A stretch of 64,000 nt of DNA, from contig JAXLTD010000008.1 of NCBI GenBank assembly GCA_046330225.1, positions 124,001-188,000 of the forward strand, given 5' to 3'. The notes under the pieces were generated by a model. It worked only from the letters and a program-made list of their open reading frames with translations, was not told the origin of the DNA and searched no databases. Each line of letters opens with the position of its first letter. Positions within the stretch are counted from its first letter, which is position 1. The DNA comes from CANJIV01 sp046330225. Lineage in GTDB: Bacteria; Actinomycetota; Thermoleophilia; Solirubrobacterales; Solirubrobacteraceae. Shown in pieces: positions 32,691 to 39,747 of this stretch. The translations under genes and the position numbers were made by a program.

Positions 32691-33290
32691 ATGGCCGCTG
32701 CGCCCGCCGCCCGCCCCGCGCCGAGCCTGCGCGAACGCAAGAAGGCCCGCACCCGCGAGGCCATTGCGGCGGCGGCGCTCCAGCGCTTCGCGCAGGACGG
32801 CTACGACGCGGTCACAGTCGCCAGCATCGCCGCGGCCGCCGACGTGGCCCCGCGAACGGTGTTCCGGTACTTCCCGGCCAAGGAGGAGCTGCTGTTCGCC
32901 GAGGACGAGGCGATCCGCGCGGTCATCGTCGGCGCGCTCACGGCCCGGCCTGCCGACGAGGGGGCGTTCGCCGCGCTGCGTGCGGCGGCGCTCACGCTCG
33001 CCGCGGGCTTCGATGGCCGCCGGGCCGAGCTGGCCGAACGCCAGGCCGTGATCGAGGCCGCTCCGGCCCTCCTGGCGCGCGACCGCGCCAAGCAGGCCCG
33101 GCTCGAGTCCGACGTCGCGGCGGAGCTCCGGGCGCGAGGCGAGCCGCCGGACCGGGCGAGCCTGCTGGCCCGGATTGCCGGCGCCTGCTTCCAGGAAGGG
33201 CTGGCGCGCTGGCTCGCCGTCAGCCGCGGCGGCCCAGGGCTCCCGGACTTCGTGGCCGCGGCGTTCGACGAAGCGGCCGCGGCGGGCTGA
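32691..33290 (+). CDS. TetR/AcrR family transcriptional regulator
   Basis: A 199-residue regulator. The HTH at about residues 15-60 reads LRERKKARTREAIAAAALQR, then VTVASIAAAADVAPRTVFRY and FPAKEELLFAEDEA. The VAPRTVFRYFP-x-KEEL form is characteristic of a large actinobacterial TetR group. The ligand domain is Ala-rich and helical. ATG 32691 is used; an extended upstream frame lies over the operator and is not coding. It diverges from the SDR gene at 65 bp distance. Confidence 0.9.
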   Translation: MAAAPAARPAPSLRERKKARTREAIAAAALQRFAQDGYDAVTVASIAAAADVAPRTVFRYFPAKEELLFAEDEAIRAVIVGALTARPADEGAFAALRAAALTLAAGFDGRRAELAERQAVIEAAPALLARDRAKQARLESDVAAELRARGEPPDRASLLARIAGACFQEGLARWLAVSRGGPGLPDFVAAAFDEAAAAG

Positions 33291-33362
33291 CCCGCAGGGT
33301 TTGCGGTCCTCCGGGCCAGGGCAGCCCCAGGGCCTGTGCCGCCAACCCGAACAGGAGATCGC

Positions 33363-33533
33363 ATGCCTGAGAACCTCGATGACGCCAAGGGCCGAGTGAA
33401 GGAAGCCGCCGGCAAGCTGACCGACGACAAGGACCTTCAGCGCGAAGGCAAGGTCGACCGCGCGGCCGGCGCCGTGAAGGAGAAGGTCTCCGACGCCGCC
33501 GACAAGGCCAAGGACGCGCTGACGCGCGACTGA
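33363..33533 (+). CDS. CsbD family stress protein
   Basis: A 56-residue, highly charged, hydrophilic protein: MPENLDDAKGRVKEAAGKLT followed by DREGKVD-like and AAGAVKEKVSDAADKAKD segments, the standard CsbD repeat layout. CsbD-like proteins accumulate in general stress responses; the molecular function is unknown and the fold is probably helical or disordered. ATG 33363 has AGGAGA 6 nt upstream, so it is a leadered gene. The stop is followed by a strong hairpin. Confidence 0.9.
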   Translation: MPENLDDAKGRVKEAAGKLTDDKDLQREGKVDRAAGAVKEKVSDAADKAKDALTRD

Positions 33534-33546
33534 TGCCGGGCCGGGC

Positions 33547-33574
33547 GCCCGGGGCGGCTCAGGCCGCCCCGGGC
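33547..33574. terminator. Perfect 12-bp bidirectional terminator hairpin
   Basis: GCCCGGGGCGGC (33547-33558) pairs with GCCGCCCCGGGC (33563-33574) around loop TCAG, in the 48-bp gap between the convergent CsbD and triple-repeat genes. Confidence 0.65.
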
Positions 33575-33581
33575 CCCACGC

Positions 33582-34487
33582 TCACGGAGGCGTCGTGCCG
33601 CCGGTGCTGCTGCCCGGGTCGATCCGGAAGCCGTTCGGCGGGTTCGTGCGGCCGCGCAGGAACGTGCCGGACGACGCGTCGAGGGTCCACGGGCTCGGCA
33701 GCTTCCCGTCGGTCCGGGCGAGGAACTGGCTGAAGTTCGAATATGCCAGCGCGCAGTTGACGCTCCGGCCGGGCAGCAGCCACACGTAGTAGCTGCCCTT
33801 CGGGATCGCCAGGCGCCCGATGCGGTCGTTGTGCAGGACCCGGAACGTGCCGGGGCAGAGCCGCTGGCCGCTCGGGTTGGTCCCGCCGCCGCCGTCCTTG
33901 CGGGTCACGACGAAGCTGCGGCTGCCCCCGACGAACCGGCGCTGGGAGGCGATCACGCGCCACGGCGACGGCAGGATGCCGTCCCAATCGTCGAGGAACT
34001 CTGCGAAGAGGCTGGCCGCTTGGAGACAGCCGAGGTTGCGCACATTGAGGTAGTACTCGCCCTTGCGCAGCGCGAGGCTGCCGATCCGGTCGTTGTGGAG
34101 CACGCTGAAGGTGTTCGAGCACCGTCCGGTCGGGGGCGTCGGCGGCGTGGGCGGCGTCCCGCCGCGGGTGACCGTGAAGCTCTGCCCGCCGCCGTTCGAG
34201 AACGTGCGCGTCGCCGAGTTCAGGCGCCACGGCGACGGAAGCAGGCCCGACGGGTAGTTGAGGAAGTTCGCGAAGTTCGTGGCCGCTGCGGCGCACGAGA
34301 GTCCGCGCGGGGAGATGCGGTAGCCCCCGGCCGGCAGGCTGAGGCTGCCGATGCGGTCGTTGTGGAGCACGGTGAACGTGGGGCAGGCGGCGGCGCGGGC
34401 GGTCGCGGCGGAGGCCGCGCCCGGCAGGGCGAGCGGCACGGCTACGAGGGCAAGCGCGAGGAGGAGCAGGCGGCGGGGGGTGTGCAT
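33582..34487 (-). CDS. Secreted protein of three tandem copies of an unrecognised Cys-pair repeat
   Basis: A 301-residue protein. Residues 1-27 are a signal peptide. Three repeats of about 75-85 residues follow (about 35-108, 123-206, 211-290), each with TF-x-VLHNDRIG-x-L, a G-x-Y strand, a second Cys about 30 residues after the first (C35/C65, C123/C154, C211/C245), an F-x-x-FL helix end and G-x-LPSPW. The linkers are TPPTPPTPPT after repeat 1 and a Gly/Asn-rich stretch after repeat 2. I do not recognise this domain. The regular Cys pairs suggest one disulfide per repeat and an extracellular ligand or wall-binding module. The start is set by a -10 8 nt upstream. Confidence 0.8.
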   Translation of the reverse strand: MHTPRRLLLLALALVAVPLALPGAASAATARAAACPTFTVLHNDRIGSLSLPAGGYRISPRGLSCAAAATNFANFLNYPSGLLPSPWRLNSATRTFSNGGGQSFTVTRGGTPPTPPTPPTGRCSNTFSVLHNDRIGSLALRKGEYYLNVRNLGCLQAASLFAEFLDDWDGILPSPWRVIASQRRFVGGSRSFVVTRKDGGGGTNPSGQRLCPGTFRVLHNDRIGRLAIPKGSYYVWLLPGRSVNCALAYSNFSQFLARTDGKLPSPWTLDASSGTFLRGRTNPPNGFRIDPGSSTGGTTPP

Positions 34488-34495
34488 GGGCGCGA

Positions 34496-34501
34496 AACCT
34501 A
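34496..34501 (-). promoter_or_regulatory. -10 element TAGGTT
   Basis: Minus-strand TAGGTT, 8 nt before the ATG at 34487 of the secreted repeat protein. It separates this gene from the epimerase operon upstream. Confidence 0.6.
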
Positions 34502-34542
34502 CTGGCGCCAGCGGCGCGATGCGCCAGCAGGGATCGGCGGCG

Positions 34543-35517
34543 TCAGCGCTCGTCCGCGCGCCAGGGCCCGGCCGCGACGCCGACCGGCTCGGCGGCCCGC
34601 TGCGGCGCGAGCGCCGGGTGCTCAGCCAGGTACCAGTCGAGGTACGCCGCGACGCCATCGGCGAACGACGTCGTTGCCGCCCAGCCGAGCTCCGTGCGGG
34701 CGCGCTCGCCCGAGACGACGGCGCCGGCGAAGTCGGCAGCACGACCGTCGACGTGGTCGATCGTCACGTCGCCGACGAGGTCACGGACGACCTCGGCGAT
34801 CTGCAGGACGGTGACGTCCTCGTCGCCCACGAGGTTGTAGACCCGGTCGCGGGCCTGCGGCTCGACCGCCCGGGCGATGCCGTCGGCGAGGTCCTCGACG
34901 AACACGAAGCGGCGCGACTGCCTGCCGCCGCCGGCGATCGTGAGCGGCTCGCCCTCCAGGGCCTTGCGAACGAAGATCGGGACCACGGCGCCGTCCCGGG
35001 CCCGCGGACCGTAGGGGATGCCCAGCCGCAGGATCGTGTGCTCGAGCCCATGGAGCTCGCAGAACGACCGCACGTACATCTCGCCCGCGAGCTTCGTGGC
35101 CGTGTAGAAGTGGTCGGGCAGCCCGAGCGCGGTGTCCTCGTCGACCAGCGGCCCCGGGGAGTTCGAGTAGACCCAGATCGTGCTCGTGTAGACGACGCGC
35201 CGCACGCCGGCGAGCCGGGCCGCCTCGAGGACGGCGAGCGTCCCGCGCACGTTGCCCTCGTCGGCGCCGGGCAGGTCCTTGACGACCTCGTTGACGTCCG
35301 CGACGGCGGCGACGTGCACGACCGTGTCGATGCCGTGCAGGGCCGAGGCCAGGGTCGGCACGTCGTTGACGTCGCCCAGGACGGTGTCGAGCGTGCCGGC
35401 GGGATGGTGCGGGGACTCGCGCCGGTCGTAGTTGCGCACGAAGGCGCCGCGGGCGCGGAGCCGGTCGACGACGTGGGAGCCGACGAACCCCGAGCCGCCG
35501 GTCACGAGCACTCTCAC
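34543..35517 (-). CDS. NAD-dependent sugar epimerase/dehydratase (extended SDR)
   Basis: A 324-residue extended SDR acting on nucleotide sugars. The NAD loop VLVTGGSGFVGSHVVDRL opens the protein, DVNDV and VVHVAAVADVNEVV follow, and the active site has Ser/Thr in VYTSTIWVYS and Tyr-x3-Lys in FYTATKLAGEMY (about residue 143). ILRLGIPYGPRARDGAV and FVFVEDLADGIARAV are standard for UDP-glucose 4-epimerase/dTDP-glucose dehydratase relatives. It starts with GTG 35517, overlapping the aminotransferase stop by 4 nt (GTGA), so the two are coupled. Sugar specificity cannot be assigned. Confidence 0.9.
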   Translation of the reverse strand: MRVLVTGGSGFVGSHVVDRLRARGAFVRNYDRRESPHHPAGTLDTVLGDVNDVPTLASALHGIDTVVHVAAVADVNEVVKDLPGADEGNVRGTLAVLEAARLAGVRRVVYTSTIWVYSNSPGPLVDEDTALGLPDHFYTATKLAGEMYVRSFCELHGLEHTILRLGIPYGPRARDGAVVPIFVRKALEGEPLTIAGGGRQSRRFVFVEDLADGIARAVEPQARDRVYNLVGDEDVTVLQIAEVVRDLVGDVTIDHVDGRAADFAGAVVSGERARTELGWAATTSFADGVAAYLDWYLAEHPALAPQRAAEPVGVAAGPWRADER

Positions 35518-36536
35518 GCGACCGTCTCCACGGCGTCCTGGCCGGCCAGCTCGGGGCGGTAGTAGAGCGGGACGCACCAGTGGTTCTCGGCCACCCAGTC
35601 GGTGTTCGGGAGGTCGACCGCATGGCCCATGATGCGGTGGCAGGGCTCGTCGTAGACCTTCCCGGTCGAGCGCTCGATCTCGGAGAGGACGATGTACTTG
35701 TAGAGGCCGGACTCCATTCCGTCCGGGAAGCGCAGGCGGTCCGGGTGCTCGGGGTCCAGGCGGGTCCGGGCGATCTCGTTCTTCCACGCGACGATCTCGG
35801 GCAAGCGCTCCACCTGCAGCAGGCCGAGCGCCGCCGTGAACTCGCTCATGCGGAAGTTCAGGCCATGGACGTCGTAGTCGGGCTTCCCGTAGTTCCGGTA
35901 GGCGGCGGCGAAGTCGATCAGGTCGTCGTGGCGGGAGACGAGCACCCCGCCCTCGCCCGTGGAGATCGTCTTCGTGGCGTAGAGGGAGTAGGCCCCGGCG
36001 TCGCCCCAGCTTCCGGGCCGGGCGCCGTTCCAGGTGGCGCCGTGGGCGTGGGCGCAGTCCTCGATCAGGAAGATGTCGTGGGCCCGGCAGTACGCGGCGA
36101 TCTGCTCGATCTCGAACGCGATGTGCCCGCCGATGTGCACGACGAACGCGGCCTTGGGCTGGTGGGCCTGCGCCTTGCGCTCGAAGTCGGCGAACGAGAC
36201 GCAGAAGTCCTCGCGGTTGCAGTCGACGAACTGCACGTCGGCGCCCGCAGCCAGCGCGGCCAGCGGCGTCGCCATGAAGGTGTTGGACGGGCACAGCACG
36301 GTGCTCCCGGCCACCTCGGCGTAGGCGAGGGCGGCCATGGCCGCGCCGGTCCAGCTCGAGGTGGCCAGCGCGCGCAGCCCGTTGTGCTCGGCCCAGGCGG
36401 CCTCGAAGCGGCCGACCATCGGGCCCTCGGCCCAGCGCTGGGAGTCGATCACCTCGTCCCACAGGCCGTGCAGGCGCGCACGGTCGCGTGGGTCGAAGCT
36501 GATGGCGAAGTCGGAGAAGTCGGCCACGGCGGGCAC
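35514..36536 (-). CDS. DegT/DnrJ/EryC1/StrS-type sugar aminotransferase
   Basis: About 340 residues. This PLP enzyme adds an amino group to a keto-sugar nucleotide. SQRWAEGPMVGRFEAAWAEH is the usual N-terminal segment, TSSWTGAAMAAL and CPSNTFMATPLAAL precede the cofactor, LIEDCAHAHGA carries the Asp for the PLP nitrogen, and the Schiff-base Lys is in SLYATKTISTGEGG. Start is uncertain: a -10 TACTCT at 36588-36583 lies downstream of the ATG at 36605 and excludes it if used, leaving GTG codons at 36554, 36536 or 36527. I use 36536. With the epimerase it forms a two-gene amino-sugar unit for a surface glycan. Confidence 0.85.
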   Translation of the reverse strand: MPAVADFSDFAISFDPRDRARLHGLWDEVIDSQRWAEGPMVGRFEAAWAEHNGLRALATSSWTGAAMAALAYAEVAGSTVLCPSNTFMATPLAALAAGADVQFVDCNREDFCVSFADFERKAQAHQPKAAFVVHIGGHIAFEIEQIAAYCRAHDIFLIEDCAHAHGATWNGARPGSWGDAGAYSLYATKTISTGEGGVLVSRHDDLIDFAAAYRNYGKPDYDVHGLNFRMSEFTAALGLLQVERLPEIVAWKNEIARTRLDPEHPDRLRFPDGMESGLYKYIVLSEIERSTGKVYDEPCHRIMGHAVDLPNTDWVAENHWCVPLYYRPELAGQDAVETVA

Positions 36537-36582
36537 TCGATTCGAAGGGCCCACAGGCGTCGGGCGGTGACGATCGGGCGGC

Positions 36583-36588
36583 AGAGTA
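36583..36588 (-). promoter_or_regulatory. -10 element TACTCT upstream of the aminotransferase-epimerase pair
   Basis: Minus-strand TACTCT at 36588-36583, transcription expected near 36576. It argues for a GTG start of the aminotransferase. Confidence 0.45.
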
Positions 36589-36637
36589 GCAGCGCGCCCC
36601 GGCATCAGGAGGCGCGCCTGGCTGCATGTTCAGAGTG

Positions 36638-37357
36638 TCACAAGCTGCCCGCCGTGACGGTGTTCAGGCCGCGGGCCGCGATCCGGCCGAGGATCTCGGG
36701 AAGCGCGGCGGCGGTCGCCCGCCAGCATCCCGGCACGCTGTAGTCGTCGGCGTCGTGCAGGAGGAGCACGTCCCCGGCGTCGAGCTGCTCGGTCACGTCC
36801 CGGGCAATCGAGGCCGGCGTGGCGCGGCGGGCCCAGTCGTGACCCCAGCGGGACCAGAGGAGCGGCGTCCACCCGCCCTCGCGCACGAGCCGCAGGCCCG
36901 GAGGGCTGTAGATGCCGTACGGCGGGCGGTGCACCGCTGGCGCGACCCCGGTGGCTTCGGCGATCGCGGCATGGCCGCGGTCGAGGTCGTCGGCCACGGT
37001 GCTGGGGCGCAGGCGCAGCAGGGTCCGGTGGCGGTGCCCGTGGAGCGCCACCGCGTGGCCCGCCGCGACGATCTCGGCAGCGAGGGCGGGCCGGCGGTCG
37101 ACCTGCTCGCCCACGAGGAAGAACGTCGCGACCGCGCCGGCCTCGCGCAGCGCCTCGAGCACGGCGGGCGTGCCTTGGGCGTGCGGGCCGTCGTCGAACG
37201 TGACCGCGACGCCCCCGGGCGCTTGGATGCGCCGCGCGACCCCGAGCGCGCTGGCGACCGGCGCAGCGATCGGCGCCAGGGCCGGCACGGACCAGGCGGC
37301 GCCGGCGGCGGCCGCCCCGGCGGCAGCGGTGAGCGTGAGGGTGCGCGCGTCAGGCAT
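36638..37357 (-). CDS. Polysaccharide deacetylase family protein
   Basis: About 239 residues. An N-terminal hydrophobic, Ala-rich segment (residues about 8-40) suggests a signal anchor or secretion signal. The NodB homology domain follows: VAVTFDDGPHAQGTPAVLEAL (catalytic Asp and metal Asp), ATFFLVGEQV, HGHRHRTLL (metal His pair), HRPPYGIYSP (Arg/Pro motif) and DVLLLHDADD near the end. The enzyme would remove N-acetyl groups from a peptidoglycan or other glycan at the cell surface. ATG 37357 is chosen; a GTG at 37378 lies inside a palindrome. Divergent from the DMT transporter. Confidence 0.9.
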   Translation of the reverse strand: MPDARTLTLTAAAGAAAAGAAWSVPALAPIAAPVASALGVARRIQAPGGVAVTFDDGPHAQGTPAVLEALREAGAVATFFLVGEQVDRRPALAAEIVAAGHAVALHGHRHRTLLRLRPSTVADDLDRGHAAIAEATGVAPAVHRPPYGIYSPPGLRLVREGGWTPLLWSRWGHDWARRATPASIARDVTEQLDAGDVLLLHDADDYSVPGCWRATAAALPEILGRIAARGLNTVTAGSL

Positions 37358-37365
37358 CGGCGCCC

Positions 37366-37382
37366 GCCAGTGTTCCACTGGC
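37366..37382. promoter_or_regulatory. Palindrome between deacetylase and transporter genes
   Basis: GCCAGTG (37366-37372), TTC, CACTGGC (37376-37382): perfect 7-bp arms in a divergent gap, 15 bp ahead of the transporter -10. Possible operator for an unlinked regulator, or leader hairpin. Confidence 0.35.
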
Positions 37383-37397
37383 GACGCAGGGACGGTC

Positions 37398-37403
37398 TAG
37401 TCT
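37398..37403 (+). promoter_or_regulatory. -10 element TAGTCT
   Basis: TAGTCT, 6 nt before the ATG at 37410; identical to the -10 of the well-formed promoter at 13105. Confidence 0.6.
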
Positions 37404-37409
37404 GCGCCC

Positions 37410-38414
37410 ATGGTCGCCTTGGGCGTGCTGATGGCCTGCAGCGCCTCGGCGCTCTTCAACCTCGCGATCGTGGTGCAGGCGCGCGAGGCGCGGGCGGTCC
37501 CCACCGACCACGCGCTGCACCCGTCGCTGCTGATCAAGCTCCTGCAGCGTCCGCTCTGGCTGGCCGGCGCCGGGCTGCAGGCGGCGGCGATCTGCCTCCA
37601 GGCCGGGGCGCTCTTCTTCGCGCCGCTGACCGCGGCGCAGCCGGCCGAGGCGGTCGGGCTCCTCCTGCTCCTGTTCCTCGGCGCCCGGATGCTGCACGAG
37701 CGCGTGGGCCGGCGCGAATGGCTCGCCGTCGCCGGGATCGTCATCGGCGTCGTCGTGGTCACGCTCCTGGCGCCCAAGCACACGACCGCCGAGGCGCCGG
37801 GCGTGGCGATGGCCGTCGCGCTTGGGGTGCTCGGCCTCGCCGGCCTCTCGCCGCTGCTCATGCGGGCCGTGGGCCGGGAGGCGCCGCCGCTGCTGATGAT
37901 CGTCGGAGCCGGCCTGTGCTTCTCCTGGAGCGTCTTCGGCATCAAGCTCGTCACGAACGACATCATCGACGCCAACTGGCTTGGCGCGGTGGCCTGGGGC
38001 CTCGCGGCGATCTCGATCGGGGCGGCCGGCACGCTGATCGAGATGAGCGCCCTGCAGGTCCGGCCGGCCACGCGGGTGGCGCCGATCATCTTCGTGCTCG
38101 AGTTCATCGTTCCCGTCCTGCTCGCCGTGCTCGTCGGCGGCGAGTCCTGGACCGGGGGGCTGCTCACCGTGACGGGGCTGCTCGCCGGCGTCCTGCTCGT
38201 GGCGGGGAGCGCCGGATCGCTGGGCGGATCCTCGGCCGTGGCCGGGATGATCGCCGCCGGTCACGCCGACGCGGCGTCGGACAGCGCGAGCACCAACGAC
38301 GCCGCCGACGGAACACCGTCGAGCGAGGTGTCGGGCGGCAAGGGCGAGGCGAGCGCGGAGGCGAGCGCCGCCGACAGCTCGGCGCGGGATGTCGCCACCT
38401 CGGCGAGCCCGTAG
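37410..38414 (+). CDS. DMT-superfamily membrane transporter
   Basis: A 334-residue protein with about nine to ten hydrophobic segments in two related halves, without an obvious signal. ALFFAPLTAAQPAEAVGLLLLL and ARMLHERVGRREWLAVAGIV mark the end of the first repeat; IIFVLEFIVPVLLAVLVGGE and LLTVTGLLAGVLLVAGS end the second. The style is that of NIPA/EamA-like DMT permeases; substrate unknown. The last 50 residues are an Ala/Ser/Asp-rich hydrophilic tail encoded opposite the 3' end of the convergent glycosyltransferase gene (154-bp overlap), so this C-terminus may be a run-on after loss of an earlier stop. Confidence 0.8.
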   Translation: MVALGVLMACSASALFNLAIVVQAREARAVPTDHALHPSLLIKLLQRPLWLAGAGLQAAAICLQAGALFFAPLTAAQPAEAVGLLLLLFLGARMLHERVGRREWLAVAGIVIGVVVVTLLAPKHTTAEAPGVAMAVALGVLGLAGLSPLLMRAVGREAPPLLMIVGAGLCFSWSVFGIKLVTNDIIDANWLGAVAWGLAAISIGAAGTLIEMSALQVRPATRVAPIIFVLEFIVPVLLAVLVGGESWTGGLLTVTGLLAGVLLVAGSAGSLGGSSAVAGMIAAGHADAASDSASTNDAADGTPSSEVSGGKGEASAEASAADSSARDVATSASP

Positions 38415-39382
38415 CGGGCGAACGCCTCGTTGTTCACGCGGATGTGCGCGACGCCCCAGCCGTAGGAGATCGGCCGGCAGCCGCGCAGGCGCGCCTCGAG
38501 GATGGTCAGGCCCGCGGTGGAGTGCACGAGCGCGTCGGCGGCCGTGAGGAGGTCGCACATCTGCTCGGTGAAGCCCTCCACCCGCACGCGCCCGTCGCCG
38601 GCGAACTCGGCCGCGAGGCGGGTCCGGATCTCCTCCGCGTGCCCGCACAGCGCCACGACGAACGCCCCCTGCTCGCGGGCGCAGGCCACGGCCCCGCTGA
38701 GGTCGCCGATCGCCCAGCCGCCTCCGGAGACGACGACGACCGGCCCGGTCGCGGGCAGTCCGAGGCGCGCCCGGGCGCCGTCCCGGTCGACGGGTGAGCG
38801 GAACTCGGGCGGGCTGAAGCCGTGGACGGCGGCCACCGGACCGGGCCCGGCGATCTGGCGGACCTCCGCGATCGACTCGGGATGGGTGACGAGGTGCAGG
38901 TCGATCCCGCGCGCCGCCCAGTAGCGCAGGCTCGAGAGGTCGGTGATCGCCGCGACGGCCGGCGCGGGCAGGCGGCGCAGGCGGCGCAGAGCGCCGAGGA
39001 TCTCGGTGGCGCCCGGGTAGACCGAGACGATCACGGTGGCGCGCGTGCGGCGGGCGGCCCGGTGCAGGGCGCGGCCGCCGAGCAGCACCGAGCCCGCCTG
39101 CACGAGCCAGCGGACCGGCGCGTGGTACCACAGCCGGTACTGGAGGTCGAAGAGCCAGTAGCGCTTCGGGTCGTAGATGGTCGCGCGCGTGTTCTCCTCG
39201 ACGACGGCGACGGCGTGCGGGCCGATCTCCTCGAGCGTGTCGACGATCTCGACGTGCGTGCCGGGCCGCTCTTCCTCGATCTGGCGGGCCAGCGTCAGGG
39301 CGGGCCGGTCGTGTCCGGCGCCGATGCCGGCGCTGAGGATGAGGACCCGGGCGGGCCGGGCGGACGGGGTCGGATCGGCCAT
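38261..39382 (-). CDS. GT28-type glycosyltransferase (MGDG synthase/diacylglycerol glucosyltransferase-like)
   Basis: A 373-residue GT-B enzyme. The N-terminal domain starts LILSAGIGAGHDRPALTLAR, the S-x-G-x-GH signature of MGDG synthases and processive diacylglycerol glucosyltransferases. VSVYPGATEIL and AITDLSSLRYWAARGIDLHLV follow. The C-terminal nucleotide-sugar domain contains VVVVSGGGWAIGDL, VEGFTEQMCDLLTAADALVH and STAGLTILEARLRGCRPISY. It should transfer a sugar, probably from a UDP donor, to a lipid acceptor at the membrane face. ATG 39382 has a TAGGAT -10 9 nt upstream. Its 3' end overlaps the transporter gene. Confidence 0.87.
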   Translation of the reverse strand: MADPTPSARPARVLILSAGIGAGHDRPALTLARQIEEERPGTHVEIVDTLEEIGPHAVAVVEENTRATIYDPKRYWLFDLQYRLWYHAPVRWLVQAGSVLLGGRALHRAARRTRATVIVSVYPGATEILGALRRLRRLPAPAVAAITDLSSLRYWAARGIDLHLVTHPESIAEVRQIAGPGPVAAVHGFSPPEFRSPVDRDGARARLGLPATGPVVVVSGGGWAIGDLSGAVACAREQGAFVVALCGHAEEIRTRLAAEFAGDGRVRVEGFTEQMCDLLTAADALVHSTAGLTILEARLRGCRPISYGWGVAHIRVNNEAFARYGLAEVATSRAELSAALASALASPLPPDTSLDGVPSAASLVLALSDAASA

Positions 39383-39391
39383 GGCGGGCGG

Positions 39392-39397
39392 ATCCTA
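39392..39397 (-). promoter_or_regulatory. -10 element TAGGAT
   Basis: Minus-strand TAGGAT, 9 nt before the ATG at 39382. Leaderless arrangement. Confidence 0.5.
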
Positions 39398-39477
39398 CGA
39401 GCCGCCGGCCCTCGGCCGCGCGCCGCCCGAACCCGGGGCGAGAGCGCCAACGCGCCAACTCGCAGTCAGGCCGCAGA

Positions 39478-39507
39478 TTGGTCCTGACGCCATCGTTCAG
39501 ATAACGT
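39478..39507 (+). promoter_or_regulatory. Promoter TTGGTC-18-TAACGT with no gene directly behind it
   Basis: TTGGTC (39478-39483), 18-nt spacer, TAACGT (39502-39507). Predicted start 39513-39516 coincides with the left arm of a long inverted repeat. No open frame follows at leaderless distance. Confidence 0.5.
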
Positions 39508-39513
39508 CTCAGC

Positions 39514-39667
39514 ACGCGAGGCTGGCGGGACCAGCTCGGACATTCGGACACGGACGGACGAGCAACGCGGCATGGAGGCGGCACGGAACGCGGTCCAACG
39601 TGAATCCCGCCAGCCTCGCTTCCTCTCCCTGCCCTCCAGCTGCGGCGCTCGGATGCGCCGCAGCTGG
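39514..39667 (+). ncRNA. Candidate structured small RNA (or miniature inverted-repeat element) with terminator hairpin
   Basis: Directly behind a promoter, GCGAGGCTGGCGGGA (39516-39530) pairs perfectly with its complement at 39605-39619, enclosing 74 nt that can form further short helices (GCTCG/CGAGC; CGCG/CGCG). Seventeen nt later CCAGCTGCGGCGC (39636-39648) pairs with GCGCCGCAGCTGG (39655-39667) around TCGGAT, a terminator-like hairpin. Promoter, closed RNA body and terminator make a coherent RNA gene of about 155 nt. I recognise no known family: the SRP GGAA-loop signature and 6C-RNA C-rich loops are absent. The 15-bp terminal repeats also fit a MITE-like insertion. Function unknown. Confidence 0.4.
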
Positions 39668-39733
39668 CGTGCCTGGGCGTCCGTGCGCCCGGGCCGCCCG
39701 GCCCCGTGTGCCGCGCCCGGGCGCGGCGTCCGG

Positions 39734-39739
39734 CACCAT
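39734..39739 (+). promoter_or_regulatory. -10-like element CACCAT
   Basis: CACCAT, 8 nt before the GTG at 39748. It is weaker than TANNNT but correctly placed, which suggests the aminopeptidase is transcribed separately from the structured element upstream. A GC-rich palindrome (GCGCCCGGGCGC) lies between them. Confidence 0.35.
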
Positions 39740-39747
39740 TGCCGCCC

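Noticed and set aside
36537..36605. ATG 36605 as start of the DegT aminotransferase
   Set aside because: A well-formed -10 TACTCT (36588-36583) lies downstream of it and the extra residues (Pro/Arg-rich) do not resemble the family N-terminus. Kept only as a possibility.
39516..39667. SRP RNA, 6S RNA or 6C RNA
   Set aside because: The SRP GGAA-loop signature is missing, there are no C-rich twin loops as in 6C RNA, and the element is shorter and differently organised than 6S RNA. I left it as an unknown candidate.
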